From Sva-07 sp963715825 (GTDB lineage Bacteria > Actinomycetota > Acidimicrobiia > Acidimicrobiales > Ilumatobacteraceae): DNA of 64,000 nt. Both the position numbers and the translations under genes were made by a program. Below are positions 25,458-34,334 of the stretch, one piece after another. Under the pieces are notes generated by a model. The model worked only from the letters and a program-made list of their open reading frames with translations. It had not been told where the DNA came from and ran no database searches. How positions within the stretch are numbered: the stretch's first letter is position 1; every line of letters starts with the position of its first letter. The DNA lies in NCBI GenBank assembly GCA_963715825.1, contig CAVQSI010000004.1, positions 62,001 through 126,000 of the forward strand. The letters run 5' to 3'.

Positions 25458-25985
25458 TTACTCGCCCGTCAGGTCGTGCACGTCGAGCGAGATACCCAAC
25501 CTGACACCGACGTCGCCGATCGCGTCGAGCACGGCGTCGATGTCGGTCCCGACCGGCACCGTCAACTGGGCGGTGATCTCGAACCGCTTGGCGCCGTTGT
25601 CGCCAGGCAGGTCGGTGACCGTGCCGAGCCGCGAGATGCTGATGCCTGCCGCGCTGATCGCCGTGGAGATCTCGTGGACGACACCCGGTCGATCGTCACC
25701 GGTGAGCCGAAGGCGTACCTCGTCGGCGTCGGGTGCTGCCAGCGGTTCTTCGACCTGCTGCGCGGTGACATGCAGACCCTGGTCTCGCAACACCAACAGG
25801 TTGGTGAGCAACTCGTCGACCCGATCGTCGCCGACCTCGACCACGACGACACCGGCGAACGTCCCGCCGATCTCGGCCAGCTCACTGCGCTTCCAGTTGC
25901 CCTCGTGGAAGCGGACCACGTCGGCGAGCGACGCAACGACACCTGCCCGGTCGCGCCCGATGATGGTCAACACGAGTTCGATCAT
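25458..25985 (-). CDS. tandem ACT-domain protein (GcvR-like)
   Basis: A 175-residue protein with two ACT domains: residues 1-85 (ELVLTIIGRDRAGVVASLAD, HEGNWKRSELAEIGGTFAG) and 90-175 (RLTGDDRPGVVHEISTAIS). The pattern matches GcvR-type proteins, which sense glycine or another amino acid. No glycine-cleavage genes are in view, so the target is unknown. ATG at 25985; only a hairpin separates it from the upstream monooxygenase gene. Confidence 0.8.
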   Translation of the reverse strand: MIELVLTIIGRDRAGVVASLADVVRFHEGNWKRSELAEIGGTFAGVVVVEVGDDRVDELLTNLLVLRDQGLHVTAQQVEEPLAAPDADEVRLRLTGDDRPGVVHEISTAISAAGISISRLGTVTDLPGDNGAKRFEITAQLTVPVGTDIDAVLDAIGDVGVRLGISLDVHDLTGE

Positions 25986-26025
25986 CCCGTCACTCTGTCA
26001 CACCGCCCCGACGTTGCCGAGTGTG

Positions 26026-26042
26026 CCGGCCACCCTGGCCGG
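26026..26042 (-). terminator. short perfect hairpin after the monooxygenase gene
   Basis: CCGGCCA (26026-26032) and TGGCCGG (26036-26042) form a 7-bp stem with a 3-base loop in the 96-bp gap between the monooxygenase and ACT-domain genes. No U-tract follows on the minus strand, so termination is only likely. Confidence 0.4.
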
Positions 26043-26081
26043 TGCGACGGCAGGCCCCGTTCCGTCACAGCGTCGCCGACC

Positions 26082-27890
26082 TCAGGTGAGTTCGAGGCCG
26101 GCGAGGTCGCCGGCGGCGCGCCAGTTCTCGAGCACCTTGATGAACGCCAGTGACCCGGCGCCGTAGCTGCCGTTCTTGACGCTGCGCTCGCTCGGCTTGC
26201 CCTCGTTGTTGTAGTAGCCGGGCGTGCAGGACTCGAGGAACTTCAGGCTCATCTGCGACAGGCTCACGATCGTGTCGACCCACGCTGCCTCGGCGTCGGC
26301 GTCGGCCTCGATCAGCGTGGCTCCGCGGTCGCGCGCCTCGGCGAGGATGTAGGCGAGGTGCTTGCTCTGCTCGTTGAGCATGTGCGGAAAGTTCACCGTG
26401 AAGCCACTCTGCACGTTGGACAAGATGAAGCAGTTCGGGAACCCGCGGCTGTGCATGCCGTGCAGGGTCGACGCGCCGTCGCTCCACTTCTCGGTGAAGG
26501 TGAGGCCGTCGCGGCCGTACAACTCGTAGCCGGCGCGGCGGGTGTACTCGGTGCCCACCTCGAACCCGGTCGCGTAGATCAGGCAGTCGACCTCGAACTC
26601 CTCCTCGACCAACTCGCCCGCGGCGCCGCGTCGATCGACGACCACACCGGTCGGCGTGATGCGCTTCACGCCGCGGCCCTCCGTGTCGATCAGGTGCACG
26701 TTCGGACGGTTGAACGTGTCGAGGTACTGGTCGTGGAAGCACGGCCGCTTGCAGAACTGGCGGTACCAGGGCTTGAGCGCTTCGGCGGTGCTCGGATCGG
26801 CAACGATCTCCTCCACCCGTGAGCGGATCTGCTCCATCTTCTCGAAGTCGGCGAGCTCCATCGTGTTGGCGAGACCCTCGGGGGTCATGTCGCCTTCGCC
26901 ACGTCGCACCCGGATCAGGAGGTTGCCGATGATGTCGGTCCATCCGTCGTCGACGAGGTCCTCCGACTCGGGGATGCCCGAGACGAGGTTGTTGAAGTTC
27001 TCCATCCGCCGTTCCTGCCAGCCCGGTTCCAGGCTCGCCGCCCACTCGGGATCGGTCGGACGGTTGTTGCGCACGTCGATCGACGACGGCGTGCGCTGGA
27101 AGACGAAGAGCTCTTTGGCAGCGGCGCCGACATGGGGCACGCACTGCACCGCGGTCGCGCCGGTCCCGATGATGCCGACCCGCTTGTCGGCGAGTCCGAC
27201 GAGGCCGCCGTCGGATCCGCCGCCGGTGTAGTCGTAGTCCCACCGGCTGGTGTGGAACGTGTGCCCCTCGAAGGACGTGATGCCCTCGATGCCCGGCAGC
27301 TTCGGGCGGTGGAGGGGACCGCTCGCCATCACGATGTAGCGGGCGCGCATCGCGTCGCCACGGTTGGTGCCGACGATCCAGCGCTGGTCGCCGTCGTCCC
27401 ACCGCATCTCGGTGACCTCGGTCTGGAAGCAGGCGTTGCGATAGAGGTCGAAGTGGCGACCGATCGCCTGGCTGTGCGCCAGGATCTCCGCAGCCTGGGA
27501 GTACTTCTCCTTCGGCATGTAGCCGATCTCTTCGAGCAGCGGCAGGTACACGTACGACTCGACGTCGCATGCGGCGCCGGGGTAGCGGTTCCAGTACCAG
27601 GTGCCGCCGAAATCGCCGCCCTTCTCGACCATCCGGATGTCGTCGATGCCGGCCTCGCGCAGTCGCGCGCCGGCGAGCAGACCGCCGAAGCCGCCACCGA
27701 TGATCAGCACCTCGACCTCGTCGGTCAGCGGCTCTCGATCGATCGGAGCGACGTACGGATCCTCGAGGTATCGCTCGAACTCTCCGGCGATCTCGATGTA
27801 CTGCTCGTTGCCGATGTCACGCAGCCGCTTGTCGCGCTCCTCGCGGTACTTCTCGCGCAGCGCATCCGGATCGAATGTCGTGGTGCCCAT
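26082..27890 (-). CDS. flavin-containing monooxygenase, Baeyer-Villiger type
   Basis: A 602-residue FAD/NADPH enzyme. An N-terminal helical extension of ~70 residues precedes the FAD loop LIIGGGFGGLLAGARLREAG (glycine-rich). GGTWYWNRYPGAACDVES is the hallmark of the family. The Baeyer-Villiger fingerprint is FEGHTFHTSRWDYD, and the NADPH loop is VGIIGTGATAVQCVP. It should insert oxygen next to a ketone carbonyl (for example steroid or cyclic ketones). The N-terminal extension resembles long BVMOs such as cyclopentadecanone or steroid monooxygenases. ATG at 27890. Confidence 0.9.
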   Translation of the reverse strand: MGTTTFDPDALREKYREERDKRLRDIGNEQYIEIAGEFERYLEDPYVAPIDREPLTDEVEVLIIGGGFGGLLAGARLREAGIDDIRMVEKGGDFGGTWYWNRYPGAACDVESYVYLPLLEEIGYMPKEKYSQAAEILAHSQAIGRHFDLYRNACFQTEVTEMRWDDGDQRWIVGTNRGDAMRARYIVMASGPLHRPKLPGIEGITSFEGHTFHTSRWDYDYTGGGSDGGLVGLADKRVGIIGTGATAVQCVPHVGAAAKELFVFQRTPSSIDVRNNRPTDPEWAASLEPGWQERRMENFNNLVSGIPESEDLVDDGWTDIIGNLLIRVRRGEGDMTPEGLANTMELADFEKMEQIRSRVEEIVADPSTAEALKPWYRQFCKRPCFHDQYLDTFNRPNVHLIDTEGRGVKRITPTGVVVDRRGAAGELVEEEFEVDCLIYATGFEVGTEYTRRAGYELYGRDGLTFTEKWSDGASTLHGMHSRGFPNCFILSNVQSGFTVNFPHMLNEQSKHLAYILAEARDRGATLIEADADAEAAWVDTIVSLSQMSLKFLESCTPGYYNNEGKPSERSVKNGSYGAGSLAFIKVLENWRAAGDLAGLELT

Positions 27891-27939
27891 CGAGATGTTG
27901 TAGCCCGCGTCGGATCGATCACTCGACCCGAGGTACCCG

Positions 27940-28647
27940 TCAGGTCTCGACGTCGGCGAACCGTTCGATGTCGCCGCGGTGACCGGCGACCACGATCAGG
28001 TCGTGCTCGCCCAACAGGGTGGCGCTCTCGGCGTAGGTGAACGACTGGCCCTCGGGTTTGATGCAGACGACGGTGACCTTGTAGGTCGCTCGGAGGTCGG
28101 TGTCGCCGAGCTTCATGCCCGCGAGGTTCTTCGGGACCCGGGTCTCGACGAGCACGAAGTCGTCGTCGAGTGCGAAGTACTCGATCAGCGCCCCGGTGAC
28201 GAGTCGAGCCACGCGAGCGCCCATGTCGGCCTCGGGGAACACGACGTGGTGCGCGCCGACGCGCTCGAGGATCCGGCCGTGCGACTTGGTGAGCGCCTTG
28301 GCCCAGATGTTGGGCACCTCGAGGTCGACGAGGGCACCCGTGGTGAGCACGCTCGCCTCGACGTCAGCGCCGATCGCGACGACGGCCGTGACGGCGTCAC
28401 CGACGCCGAGCTGGCGAAGCGTCTGCTCGCTGGTGGTGTCGGCCTGCGCGACATGCGTCAGCAGCCCGGCGTGCTGCTGGACGCGGTCGGCGTCGGCGTC
28501 GAGGCCGAGCACCTCGTGGCCCATGTCGATCAGCGTCGACGCGACGGAGGAGCCGAAGCGTCCGAGACCGATGACGACGATCTCGCCGCGGTGCTCGACC
28601 GTCGGGCGCAGGCCCGCCAGCATCTTGGAAATGTTCTTGTCAGCCAA
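27940..28647 (-). CDS. KtrA/TrkA-type potassium channel regulatory subunit
   Basis: A 235-residue peripheral protein. The Rossmann RCK-N domain begins IVVIGLGRFGSSVASTLIDMG with NAD/ATP-binding GxGxxG and DADADR at the end of strand 2. An RCK-C domain follows (about 145-225; DDDFVLVETRVPKNLAG). It gates the adjacent KtrB channel in response to nucleotides. Its start lies 8 bp inside the end of the ktrB-like gene, so the two are translationally coupled. Confidence 0.9.
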   Translation of the reverse strand: MADKNISKMLAGLRPTVEHRGEIVVIGLGRFGSSVASTLIDMGHEVLGLDADADRVQQHAGLLTHVAQADTTSEQTLRQLGVGDAVTAVVAIGADVEASVLTTGALVDLEVPNIWAKALTKSHGRILERVGAHHVVFPEADMGARVARLVTGALIEYFALDDDFVLVETRVPKNLAGMKLGDTDLRATYKVTVVCIKPEGQSFTYAESATLLGEHDLIVVAGHRGDIERFADVET

Positions 28648-30016
28648 TGATCGGTCGCTCCTCGGGATAATGGTACGCCCGCGTTCGTTCTCGCAGTGCG
28701 AGCGCGGTGACGAAGGTGACCGGGCCCACGCGGCCGGTCAACATCACCAGCACCAGGATCAGCTGGCCGGACACCCCGAGTGACCCGGTGACGCCCGTCG
28801 ACAGCCCGACGGTGCCGAACGCCGACGTCGACTCGAACAGGGCCGGTGTCAACGACAGGTCCTCGATGCTCATCAGGAGCAGCGACGAGCCGACGACGAG
28901 GCCGATCGACAGCAGTGCGACCGTCAGTGCCTGGCGGATCAGGTTCGCGGGCAGCCGTCGATTGAACGTGTTGACGTCAGGGTTGCCCCGTACCTCGGAC
29001 CACAGCACGAACGCGAGCACTGCGAACGTCGTCACCTTGATGCCGCCAGCGGTCGACGCAGGTCCGGCGCCGATGAACATGAGGGTGGTGATCACGAGCA
29101 GCGTCGGTTCGTTCATGCCGCCGATGTCGACGGTGTTGAACCCGGCGGTTCTCGGCGTGACCCCCTGGAACCAACCGGCGAGGACCTTGTCGACCGTGTC
29201 GAGCGGTCCGAGCGTGGCCGGGTTGTCCCACTCGAACACGGTGACCACGATCGTGCCGAACGCGATCAGGACCACCGTCGTCAGCAGGGTGATCTTGGTG
29301 TGCAGCGACCACTGGAGCCGCCGCCGGCGTCCTCCGGCCATTCGTCGTCGGTCGCGTTGGCGCCGCATCACCTCGACGATGATCGGGAACCCGAGGCCAC
29401 CGATGATGAAGGCCGCCGACATGCCGAACACGACGACCGGATCACCGACGAACTGTGTCAATCCGTCGGAGTACAGCGAGATGCCGGCGTTGTTGAACGC
29501 CGACACCGAGTGGAACAGCGCGGAGTATGCGGAACTGATCAGGTCGTCCTCGTAGCCCCGCCGCCAGAACTGCACGGTGAGGACCGCGGCGAGTGTGCCC
29601 TCCACGGCGACGGTGATCTTGGCGATCGCCAGCAGCAGGCGCTTGAGGTCGCCGAGGTCGACCGCGCCGATCTCGGCCTGCGCCAGCATCCGTTGCTTCA
29701 GCCCGACCCGGTCCGACGCGACGATCGCCAGCACCGAACCGATCGTCATGATGCCGAAGCCGCCGATCTGGATCAGCACCATCAGGACGATCTCGCCGAA
29801 CAGCGAGAAGTTGGCGATGTCGGTGGTGGCCAGTCCGGTGACGGTCGCGGCGGACGTCGACATGAACAGCGCGTTGTCGATGCCGATGGTGCCGGGCCCG
29901 TCGGAGGCGATCGGCAGTTCGAGCAGGAACGTGCCCGCGAGGATGAACGTGACGAACGCACCGACGACGAGTTGTGCCGGGTTCCTGATCTCAGCGAGCA
30001 GTCCGCCGCGTGGCAC
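28640..30016 (-). CDS. KtrB/TrkH-type potassium transporter
   Basis: A 458-residue membrane protein with four M-P-M repeats. The selectivity-loop sequences are visible: SAATVTGLATTD, HSVSAFNNAGISLYSDG, GVTPRTAGFNTVDI and STSAFGTVGLSTGVTG. It moves potassium, usually with sodium dependence in the Ktr type, consistent with the Mrp sodium antiporter elsewhere in the window. GTG start at 30016; it is divergent from the small membrane gene at 30049, with only 32 bp between. Confidence 0.92.
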   Translation of the reverse strand: MPRGGLLAEIRNPAQLVVGAFVTFILAGTFLLELPIASDGPGTIGIDNALFMSTSAATVTGLATTDIANFSLFGEIVLMVLIQIGGFGIMTIGSVLAIVASDRVGLKQRMLAQAEIGAVDLGDLKRLLLAIAKITVAVEGTLAAVLTVQFWRRGYEDDLISSAYSALFHSVSAFNNAGISLYSDGLTQFVGDPVVVFGMSAAFIIGGLGFPIIVEVMRRQRDRRRMAGGRRRRLQWSLHTKITLLTTVVLIAFGTIVVTVFEWDNPATLGPLDTVDKVLAGWFQGVTPRTAGFNTVDIGGMNEPTLLVITTLMFIGAGPASTAGGIKVTTFAVLAFVLWSEVRGNPDVNTFNRRLPANLIRQALTVALLSIGLVVGSSLLLMSIEDLSLTPALFESTSAFGTVGLSTGVTGSLGVSGQLILVLVMLTGRVGPVTFVTALALRERTRAYHYPEERPIIG

Positions 30017-30048
30017 CGAACGAGCATAGAAGGCGGCATCCTGTGGAG

Positions 30049-30258
30049 ATGTTCCTCGGTGAAGATCTGCTCGCGTGGCTCACGCTCGCATTCGGTGGGG
30101 CGCTGTTCGTCGGCAACGCGCTGGCGATCGTCAAGCCCCCGTCGAAGCAACTCGACGACGACAACCTCGAGCGGGCGCCGGTGATGCGCAGCGTCATCTA
30201 TGCGGGCATCGGCCTGGTCGCCGCCGTGTGGGCGTTGGCGTCGCTGATCAGCGGATGA
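30049..30258 (+). CDS. small two-TM membrane protein of unknown function
   Basis: A 69-residue protein with two hydrophobic segments (about 8-24 and 50-66) separated by a charged loop containing PPSKQLDDDNLERAP. I do not recognise a named family, but the organisation (hydrophobic-basic-hydrophobic, ending GLVAAVWALASL) looks like a real membrane protein. Start ATG 30049, with GTG 30043 possible. Divergent from ktrB. Confidence 0.6.
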   Translation: MFLGEDLLAWLTLAFGGALFVGNALAIVKPPSKQLDDDNLERAPVMRSVIYAGIGLVAAVWALASLISG

Positions 30259-30309
30259 TCGCGCCGTCGGCCGACACGGAGTCGGTCCGTTGCGTCTGCG
30301 TCCGTTGCG

Positions 30310-30927
30310 TCAGGACGACGGGAAGAGGCTCACGGCGACCTGCAGGCTGTCGCCGTCGACGAAGCTGTTGACCGACACCGTCCAGCTTGCGTTCTCGTAG
30401 ACCCGGGTGATGTTCGCCTCCGACTCGAAGTTCGACGTCCGCTCGAACCCGTCGCCCTCGAGCGTGGAACCGTAGTCGTCGACGAACGACTCGTCGGCCC
30501 GGCCGGTGACCGTGATCGCCAGCTCCTCGGACGATTGCGTGACCGTCGCCGAGGCCTCGGCGACGCCCTCGGGACGCGGCACGTCGCTCGGCCACTCCTC
30601 GGGGATCTCACCACTGGCATCGACGCGGAAGCTTCCGTCCTCGCTCTCCATGTTGAATTCGCCGGACTCGGAGTCGGCGTTGCCGGTGACCACCGAGCCG
30701 TCGGCATCGGTGATGACGAAGTTGCCGTCCTCGTCGATCGACATGCCGCCCTCTTCGGTCTGCACCGAGAAGCCGCCGTCGCCGTCGAGGTCGAGGTCGA
30801 CGTCGCCGCCGCCCTGCGACTCGATCAGTTGCTCGATCCCGGTCTCGGTGGCATTCCCGCACGCCGAGAGCGCCATGGCGAACCCGGCGGCGACCACGAT
30901 GACACGACGAATGGTGTTGCGTTGCAT
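30310..30927 (-). CDS. acidic lipoprotein, paralogue of the one at 46105
   Basis: A 205-residue predicted lipoprotein: basic N-terminus, hydrophobic segment and lipobox ALSAC (Cys23). It is very rich in Asp, Glu, Gly and Ser through residues 35-110. The C-terminal ~95 residues (EEWPSDVPRPEG through LQVAVSLFPSS) resemble those of the lipoprotein at 46105 (SAWPADMPIPAG through FVSVSLYPG). Function unknown. ATG at 30927. Confidence 0.7.
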   Translation of the reverse strand: MQRNTIRRVIVVAAGFAMALSACGNATETGIEQLIESQGGGDVDLDLDGDGGFSVQTEEGGMSIDEDGNFVITDADGSVVTGNADSESGEFNMESEDGSFRVDASGEIPEEWPSDVPRPEGVAEASATVTQSSEELAITVTGRADESFVDDYGSTLEGDGFERTSNFESEANITRVYENASWTVSVNSFVDGDSLQVAVSLFPSS

Positions 30928-31050
30928 GTGCGAACAGTACGACGCCGCGGAGACCCTGAGCCAACGATTCCTGTTGTCCGCCGAAATTGTCACCGGTGGT
31001 GCGAAGATCCGGCCCGGGTCGATGTTCTCCCTAGGCTCGACCGGTGACCA

Positions 31051-32466
31051 GTGCGACGAGTCCGATCCGTTGACCGCCCCGTCGACCGCCCCGTTGGCCC
31101 CCCGTTGAGTGCAGGGGATCGCTTCGCCGTTGCGCGCCGCGGTCGGATCTCGGATCGTTGGCCGTTCGATCCGGCCGGAGTCGGCGTCTACTACGGCTGG
31201 GTCGTCGTGGTGGTCGGCACGATCGGCATGATCGCCTCGCTGCCGGGACAGACCGCAGGCGTCAGCGTCTTCACCGATGAACTCACCGTCAGCACCGGGC
31301 TCACCCGACTGCAGCTCTCGATCGCGTACCTGATCGGGACCGGAACCAGCGGCTTCCTGCTCCCTCGGGGTGGTCGTGCCATCGACCGATACGGGGCGCG
31401 TGTGGTCGCCCTCGTTGCGACGTTGGGGCTCGCTGGTGTGCTGGTCGGGTTCAGTTTCGTGGGTCCGATGAACGTGCCGGTCGGGATGGCGGTGATGAGC
31501 GCCGGATTCGGGCTGCTGCGCTTCACCGGGCAGGGACTGCTGACACTGTCGTCGCGCACGATGGTCGCGCAGTGGTTCGACCGGCGGCGCGGGTTGGTCA
31601 CCTCGGTTGCCAACACGTTCGTCAGCTTCTCGTTCGCGGGCAGCCCCGCGCTGCTGCTGGCACTGATCGACGTCGGCGGCTTCCGTTCGGCGTGGCGGCT
31701 GCTCGCGGTCGGGCTCGTGCTCGCCGTGGGCTCGATCGTGCTCCTGCTGTACCGGGAGAGCCCAGAGAGTTCCGGCCTGATGATCGACGGCGGTCTCGCC
31801 GCGCCGAATCCCGACGGCGTCGCGCTCGCCATCGGCACCGACGACGACCACACCCGAGGCGAAGCGCTTCGTGACCTCCGCTTCTGGGCGCTCACGGCCC
31901 CGATCGCCGCGCTGAGCTCGACGGCGACAGCGTTGACGTTCCACATCGTCGACGTCGGCGCCGAGGTCGGACTCAGCGATGACGAGATCGTGCGCATCTT
32001 CGTGCCGATCGCGTTCGTCAGCATCCCGTCCACCCTCGTCGCCGGGTGGCTCGTCGACATCGTGTCTCCGTTGAAGATCGCTGCGGCCATGTGCGTCGCC
32101 CAGCTCGTCATGTACGGGTCGTTCGCCCGCCTCGACTCCCCGGCATTCGCCGTCGCGGCCATCGTCGGATGGGGCGTCTCGCAAGGCCTGTTCGCGCCCT
32201 TGACGTCGGCGGCGCTCCCACGGCTGTTCGGGCGACGCCACCTCGGAGAGATCGCCGGCGCACAGATGAGCGCGCTCGTGATCGGCAGCGCCATCGGACC
32301 GGCGTTCTTCGCCCTCGTGCAGTCGATCAGTGGCAGCTACGACACGGCCCTGTGGCTGTCGATGGTGGTGCCGCTGGCCGGGCTGGTGCTGGCCGTGCTC
32401 ACCCTCCGACCGCCCGAGGATCGCGGGGGAGTCGCTTCCGGTTGCGATGCGGGGGTGCGAGGATGA
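31051..32466 (+). CDS. MFS transporter (oxalate/formate-antiporter-like)
   Basis: A 12-TM major facilitator protein of up to 471 residues. The first TM region YYGWVVVVVGTIGMIASLPGQTAGVSVF and the loop GRAIDRYGARVV resemble the monocarboxylate/OFA branch. Substrate unknown. The start is uncertain: the GTG at 31051 gives a 30-residue basic N-terminus with no ribosome-binding site, and the TTG near 31105 would give MSAGDRF. It ends 4 bp before engB, so transcriptional linkage is likely. Confidence 0.8.
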   Translation: MRRVRSVDRPVDRPVGPPLSAGDRFAVARRGRISDRWPFDPAGVGVYYGWVVVVVGTIGMIASLPGQTAGVSVFTDELTVSTGLTRLQLSIAYLIGTGTSGFLLPRGGRAIDRYGARVVALVATLGLAGVLVGFSFVGPMNVPVGMAVMSAGFGLLRFTGQGLLTLSSRTMVAQWFDRRRGLVTSVANTFVSFSFAGSPALLLALIDVGGFRSAWRLLAVGLVLAVGSIVLLLYRESPESSGLMIDGGLAAPNPDGVALAIGTDDDHTRGEALRDLRFWALTAPIAALSSTATALTFHIVDVGAEVGLSDDEIVRIFVPIAFVSIPSTLVAGWLVDIVSPLKIAAAMCVAQLVMYGSFARLDSPAFAVAAIVGWGVSQGLFAPLTSAALPRLFGRRHLGEIAGAQMSALVIGSAIGPAFFALVQSISGSYDTALWLSMVVPLAGLVLAVLTLRPPEDRGGVASGCDAGVRG

Positions 32467-32470
32467 GGCG

Positions 32471-33064
32471 ATGAGCAGCCCCTTGCGCCTGACGTTCGTC
32501 CAGTCGGCGAGCCGGGTCGACCAGCTGCCCGAGTCGCCGGCCGAGGTGGCGTTCGTCGGTCGCTCGAACGTCGGCAAGTCGTCGCTGGTCAATGCGCTCG
32601 CGAATCGCAAGCAGCTGGCGCGGGTGTCGAACACGCCGGGGCGCACGCAGCTGATCAACATGTTCGAGGTCGACAGCCCTCGGCCCGAGCCTGGCACGAT
32701 GGTCGACCTCCCCGGCTACGGGTTCGCGAAGGCCGCCAAGAACATCAAGCGCGACTGGCCCGAGATGATCGAGGGCTACCTCCTCGAACGCAACAACCTG
32801 TCGATGGTGTTCGTCCTCGTCGACGGCCCGATCGGCCCGACCACGCTCGACGCCCGGATGCTCGACTGGTTGCGCTACCACGGGGTTCCGCACACGGTGG
32901 TCGCTACGAAGTTCGACAAGGTCAAGTCGTCGAAGCGGGCAACGCGCAAGAAGGAACTCGCTGCGGGTTGTCAGCTCGACCAGGGTGACATCGTGTGGGT
33001 GAGCGCGTCGAAGGGTGACGGCATCGACACGCTGCGGTCGCTCGTGCGGACCTGGGTCGGCTGA
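32471..33064 (+). CDS. engB: ribosome biogenesis GTP-binding protein YihA/YsxC/EngB
   Basis: A 197-residue GTPase involved in 50S maturation. G1 is GRSNVGKSSLVNAL, the G2 region has SNTPGRTQ, G3 is VDLPGYGFAKA, G4 is TKFDKV and G5 is VSASKG. The length is normal for the family. ATG at 32471, 4 bp after the MFS stop. Confidence 0.95.
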   Translation: MSSPLRLTFVQSASRVDQLPESPAEVAFVGRSNVGKSSLVNALANRKQLARVSNTPGRTQLINMFEVDSPRPEPGTMVDLPGYGFAKAAKNIKRDWPEMIEGYLLERNNLSMVFVLVDGPIGPTTLDARMLDWLRYHGVPHTVVATKFDKVKSSKRATRKKELAAGCQLDQGDIVWVSASKGDGIDTLRSLVRTWVG

Positions 33065-33083
33065 GTTCGTTAGCGTCGGCGAC

Positions 33084-34220
33084 ATGCCGCTCGTCGACCT
33101 GCCGTCCGTCTCGATCACCGGAACGGGGTTGTTCACCCCGCCCGAGTCGGTCAGCAACGCCGAGCTGGTCGCGTCGCTCACCGAGGCCGTGCTGAAGTGG
33201 AACGCCGAGCACGCCGAGGAGATCGCGGGCGGCGAGGTGGCCGAACGCAATGTGCCCGACGAGGAGTTCATCGTCAAGGCATCGGGAATCCAGCGCCGCT
33301 ACGTGATGGAGAAGTCCGGCGTGCTCGACCCGGCGCGGATGCGCCCGCGGTTGGAGACGCGCGGCGAGGACGAACTCGGTATCCAGGCCGAGATGTCGAT
33401 GCCCGCGATCCTCGAGGCGCTCGCGCAAGCAGGTCGTGAACCGTCGGACGTCGACGCCGTGATCGTCGGCTGCTCCAACCTGCAGCGCGCGTACCCGGCC
33501 GTGGCGATCGAGATCCAGAACGCGCTCGGTGCCGAGGGCTGGGGCTACGACATGAACGTCGCCTGCTCGTCGGCGACGTTCTCGGTGCAAGCGGCCGTCG
33601 ACGCGTTGCGCAACGGCTCGGCGAACTGCGTCGTGGTCGTCAACCCGGAGATCACCTCCGGTCACAACAACTTCGAGATGCGCGACTTCCACTTCATCTT
33701 CGGCGACGCCTGCACGGCCCTCGTGCTCGAACGCACCGCCGACGCTTCGGCGCCCGAACAGTGGGAGGTGCTCGGCACCAAGCTGGTCACCAAGTTCTCC
33801 AACAACATCCGCAACGACTTCGGCTTCCTCAACTCCTCCGAGGTCGTCGAGCGTGACCCGCAGGAGCTCGTGTTCCGCCAGAACGGCCAGATGGTCTTCC
33901 GAGAGGTCTGCCCGATGGTCGCCGAGCACATCGCCGACCACCTCGCCCAGCTCGACCTCGCCGCGGACGACGTTCGCCGGTTCTGGCTGCACCAGGCGAA
34001 CCTGAAGATGAACCAGCTGATCGCGAAGGGCGTGCTCGGACGACTGCCGACCGACGACGAGGCGCCGGTGATCCTCGACGAGTTCGCCAACACCAGTTCG
34101 GCCGGCTCGGTCATCGCGTTCCACCGCCACCGCGACGACCTGTCGCCGGGTGACGTCGGCGTGCTCTGTTCGTTCGGTGCCGGCTACTCCGTCGGCAGTG
34201 TCATCGTCCGCCGCCGCTGA
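33084..34220 (+). CDS. beta-ketoacyl-ACP synthase III (FabH-like)
   Basis: A 378-residue condensing enzyme of the thiolase fold with a full catalytic triad: Cys161 in NVACSSATF, His303 in WLHQAN and Asn336 in FANTSSAGS. It opens SITGTGLFTPPESVSN and ends FGAGYSVGSVIVRR. An inserted segment (about 35-90) is longer than in FabH itself and resembles the variants that accept unusual acyl starters. No other fatty-acid genes adjoin, so a specialised role is more likely than housekeeping initiation. ATG at 33084. Confidence 0.88.
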   Translation: MPLVDLPSVSITGTGLFTPPESVSNAELVASLTEAVLKWNAEHAEEIAGGEVAERNVPDEEFIVKASGIQRRYVMEKSGVLDPARMRPRLETRGEDELGIQAEMSMPAILEALAQAGREPSDVDAVIVGCSNLQRAYPAVAIEIQNALGAEGWGYDMNVACSSATFSVQAAVDALRNGSANCVVVVNPEITSGHNNFEMRDFHFIFGDACTALVLERTADASAPEQWEVLGTKLVTKFSNNIRNDFGFLNSSEVVERDPQELVFRQNGQMVFREVCPMVAEHIADHLAQLDLAADDVRRFWLHQANLKMNQLIAKGVLGRLPTDDEAPVILDEFANTSSAGSVIAFHRHRDDLSPGDVGVLCSFGAGYSVGSVIVRRR

Positions 34221-34242
34221 CCGCTCGCTCACGGTCGCTCTC

Positions 34243-34298
34243 CCCGTTTGTGTTGCGTTTCCGGCGGGACGGGTCACCGGGAATTGCACGCAAACGTG
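34243..34298 (-). repeat. 56-bp palindromic repeat, copy 3 (family A)
   Basis: Minus-orientation copy (core reads GGGTCACC on the + strand) with GCACGCAAACGTG at the right end and CCCGTTTGTG at the left. It lies between the ketoacyl synthase and the LLM gene, 37 bp upstream of the latter's start. Confidence 0.8.
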
Positions 34299-34334
34299 GC
34301 GGCGGGGGTGCCGGTGGATGCTTCACTGGTCGAC

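Noticed and set aside
34248..34334. N-terminal extension of the LLM protein containing a GGTGHRELHANV peptide
   Set aside because: The peptide is a translation of the palindromic repeat; similar peptides appear in other frames at the other copies.
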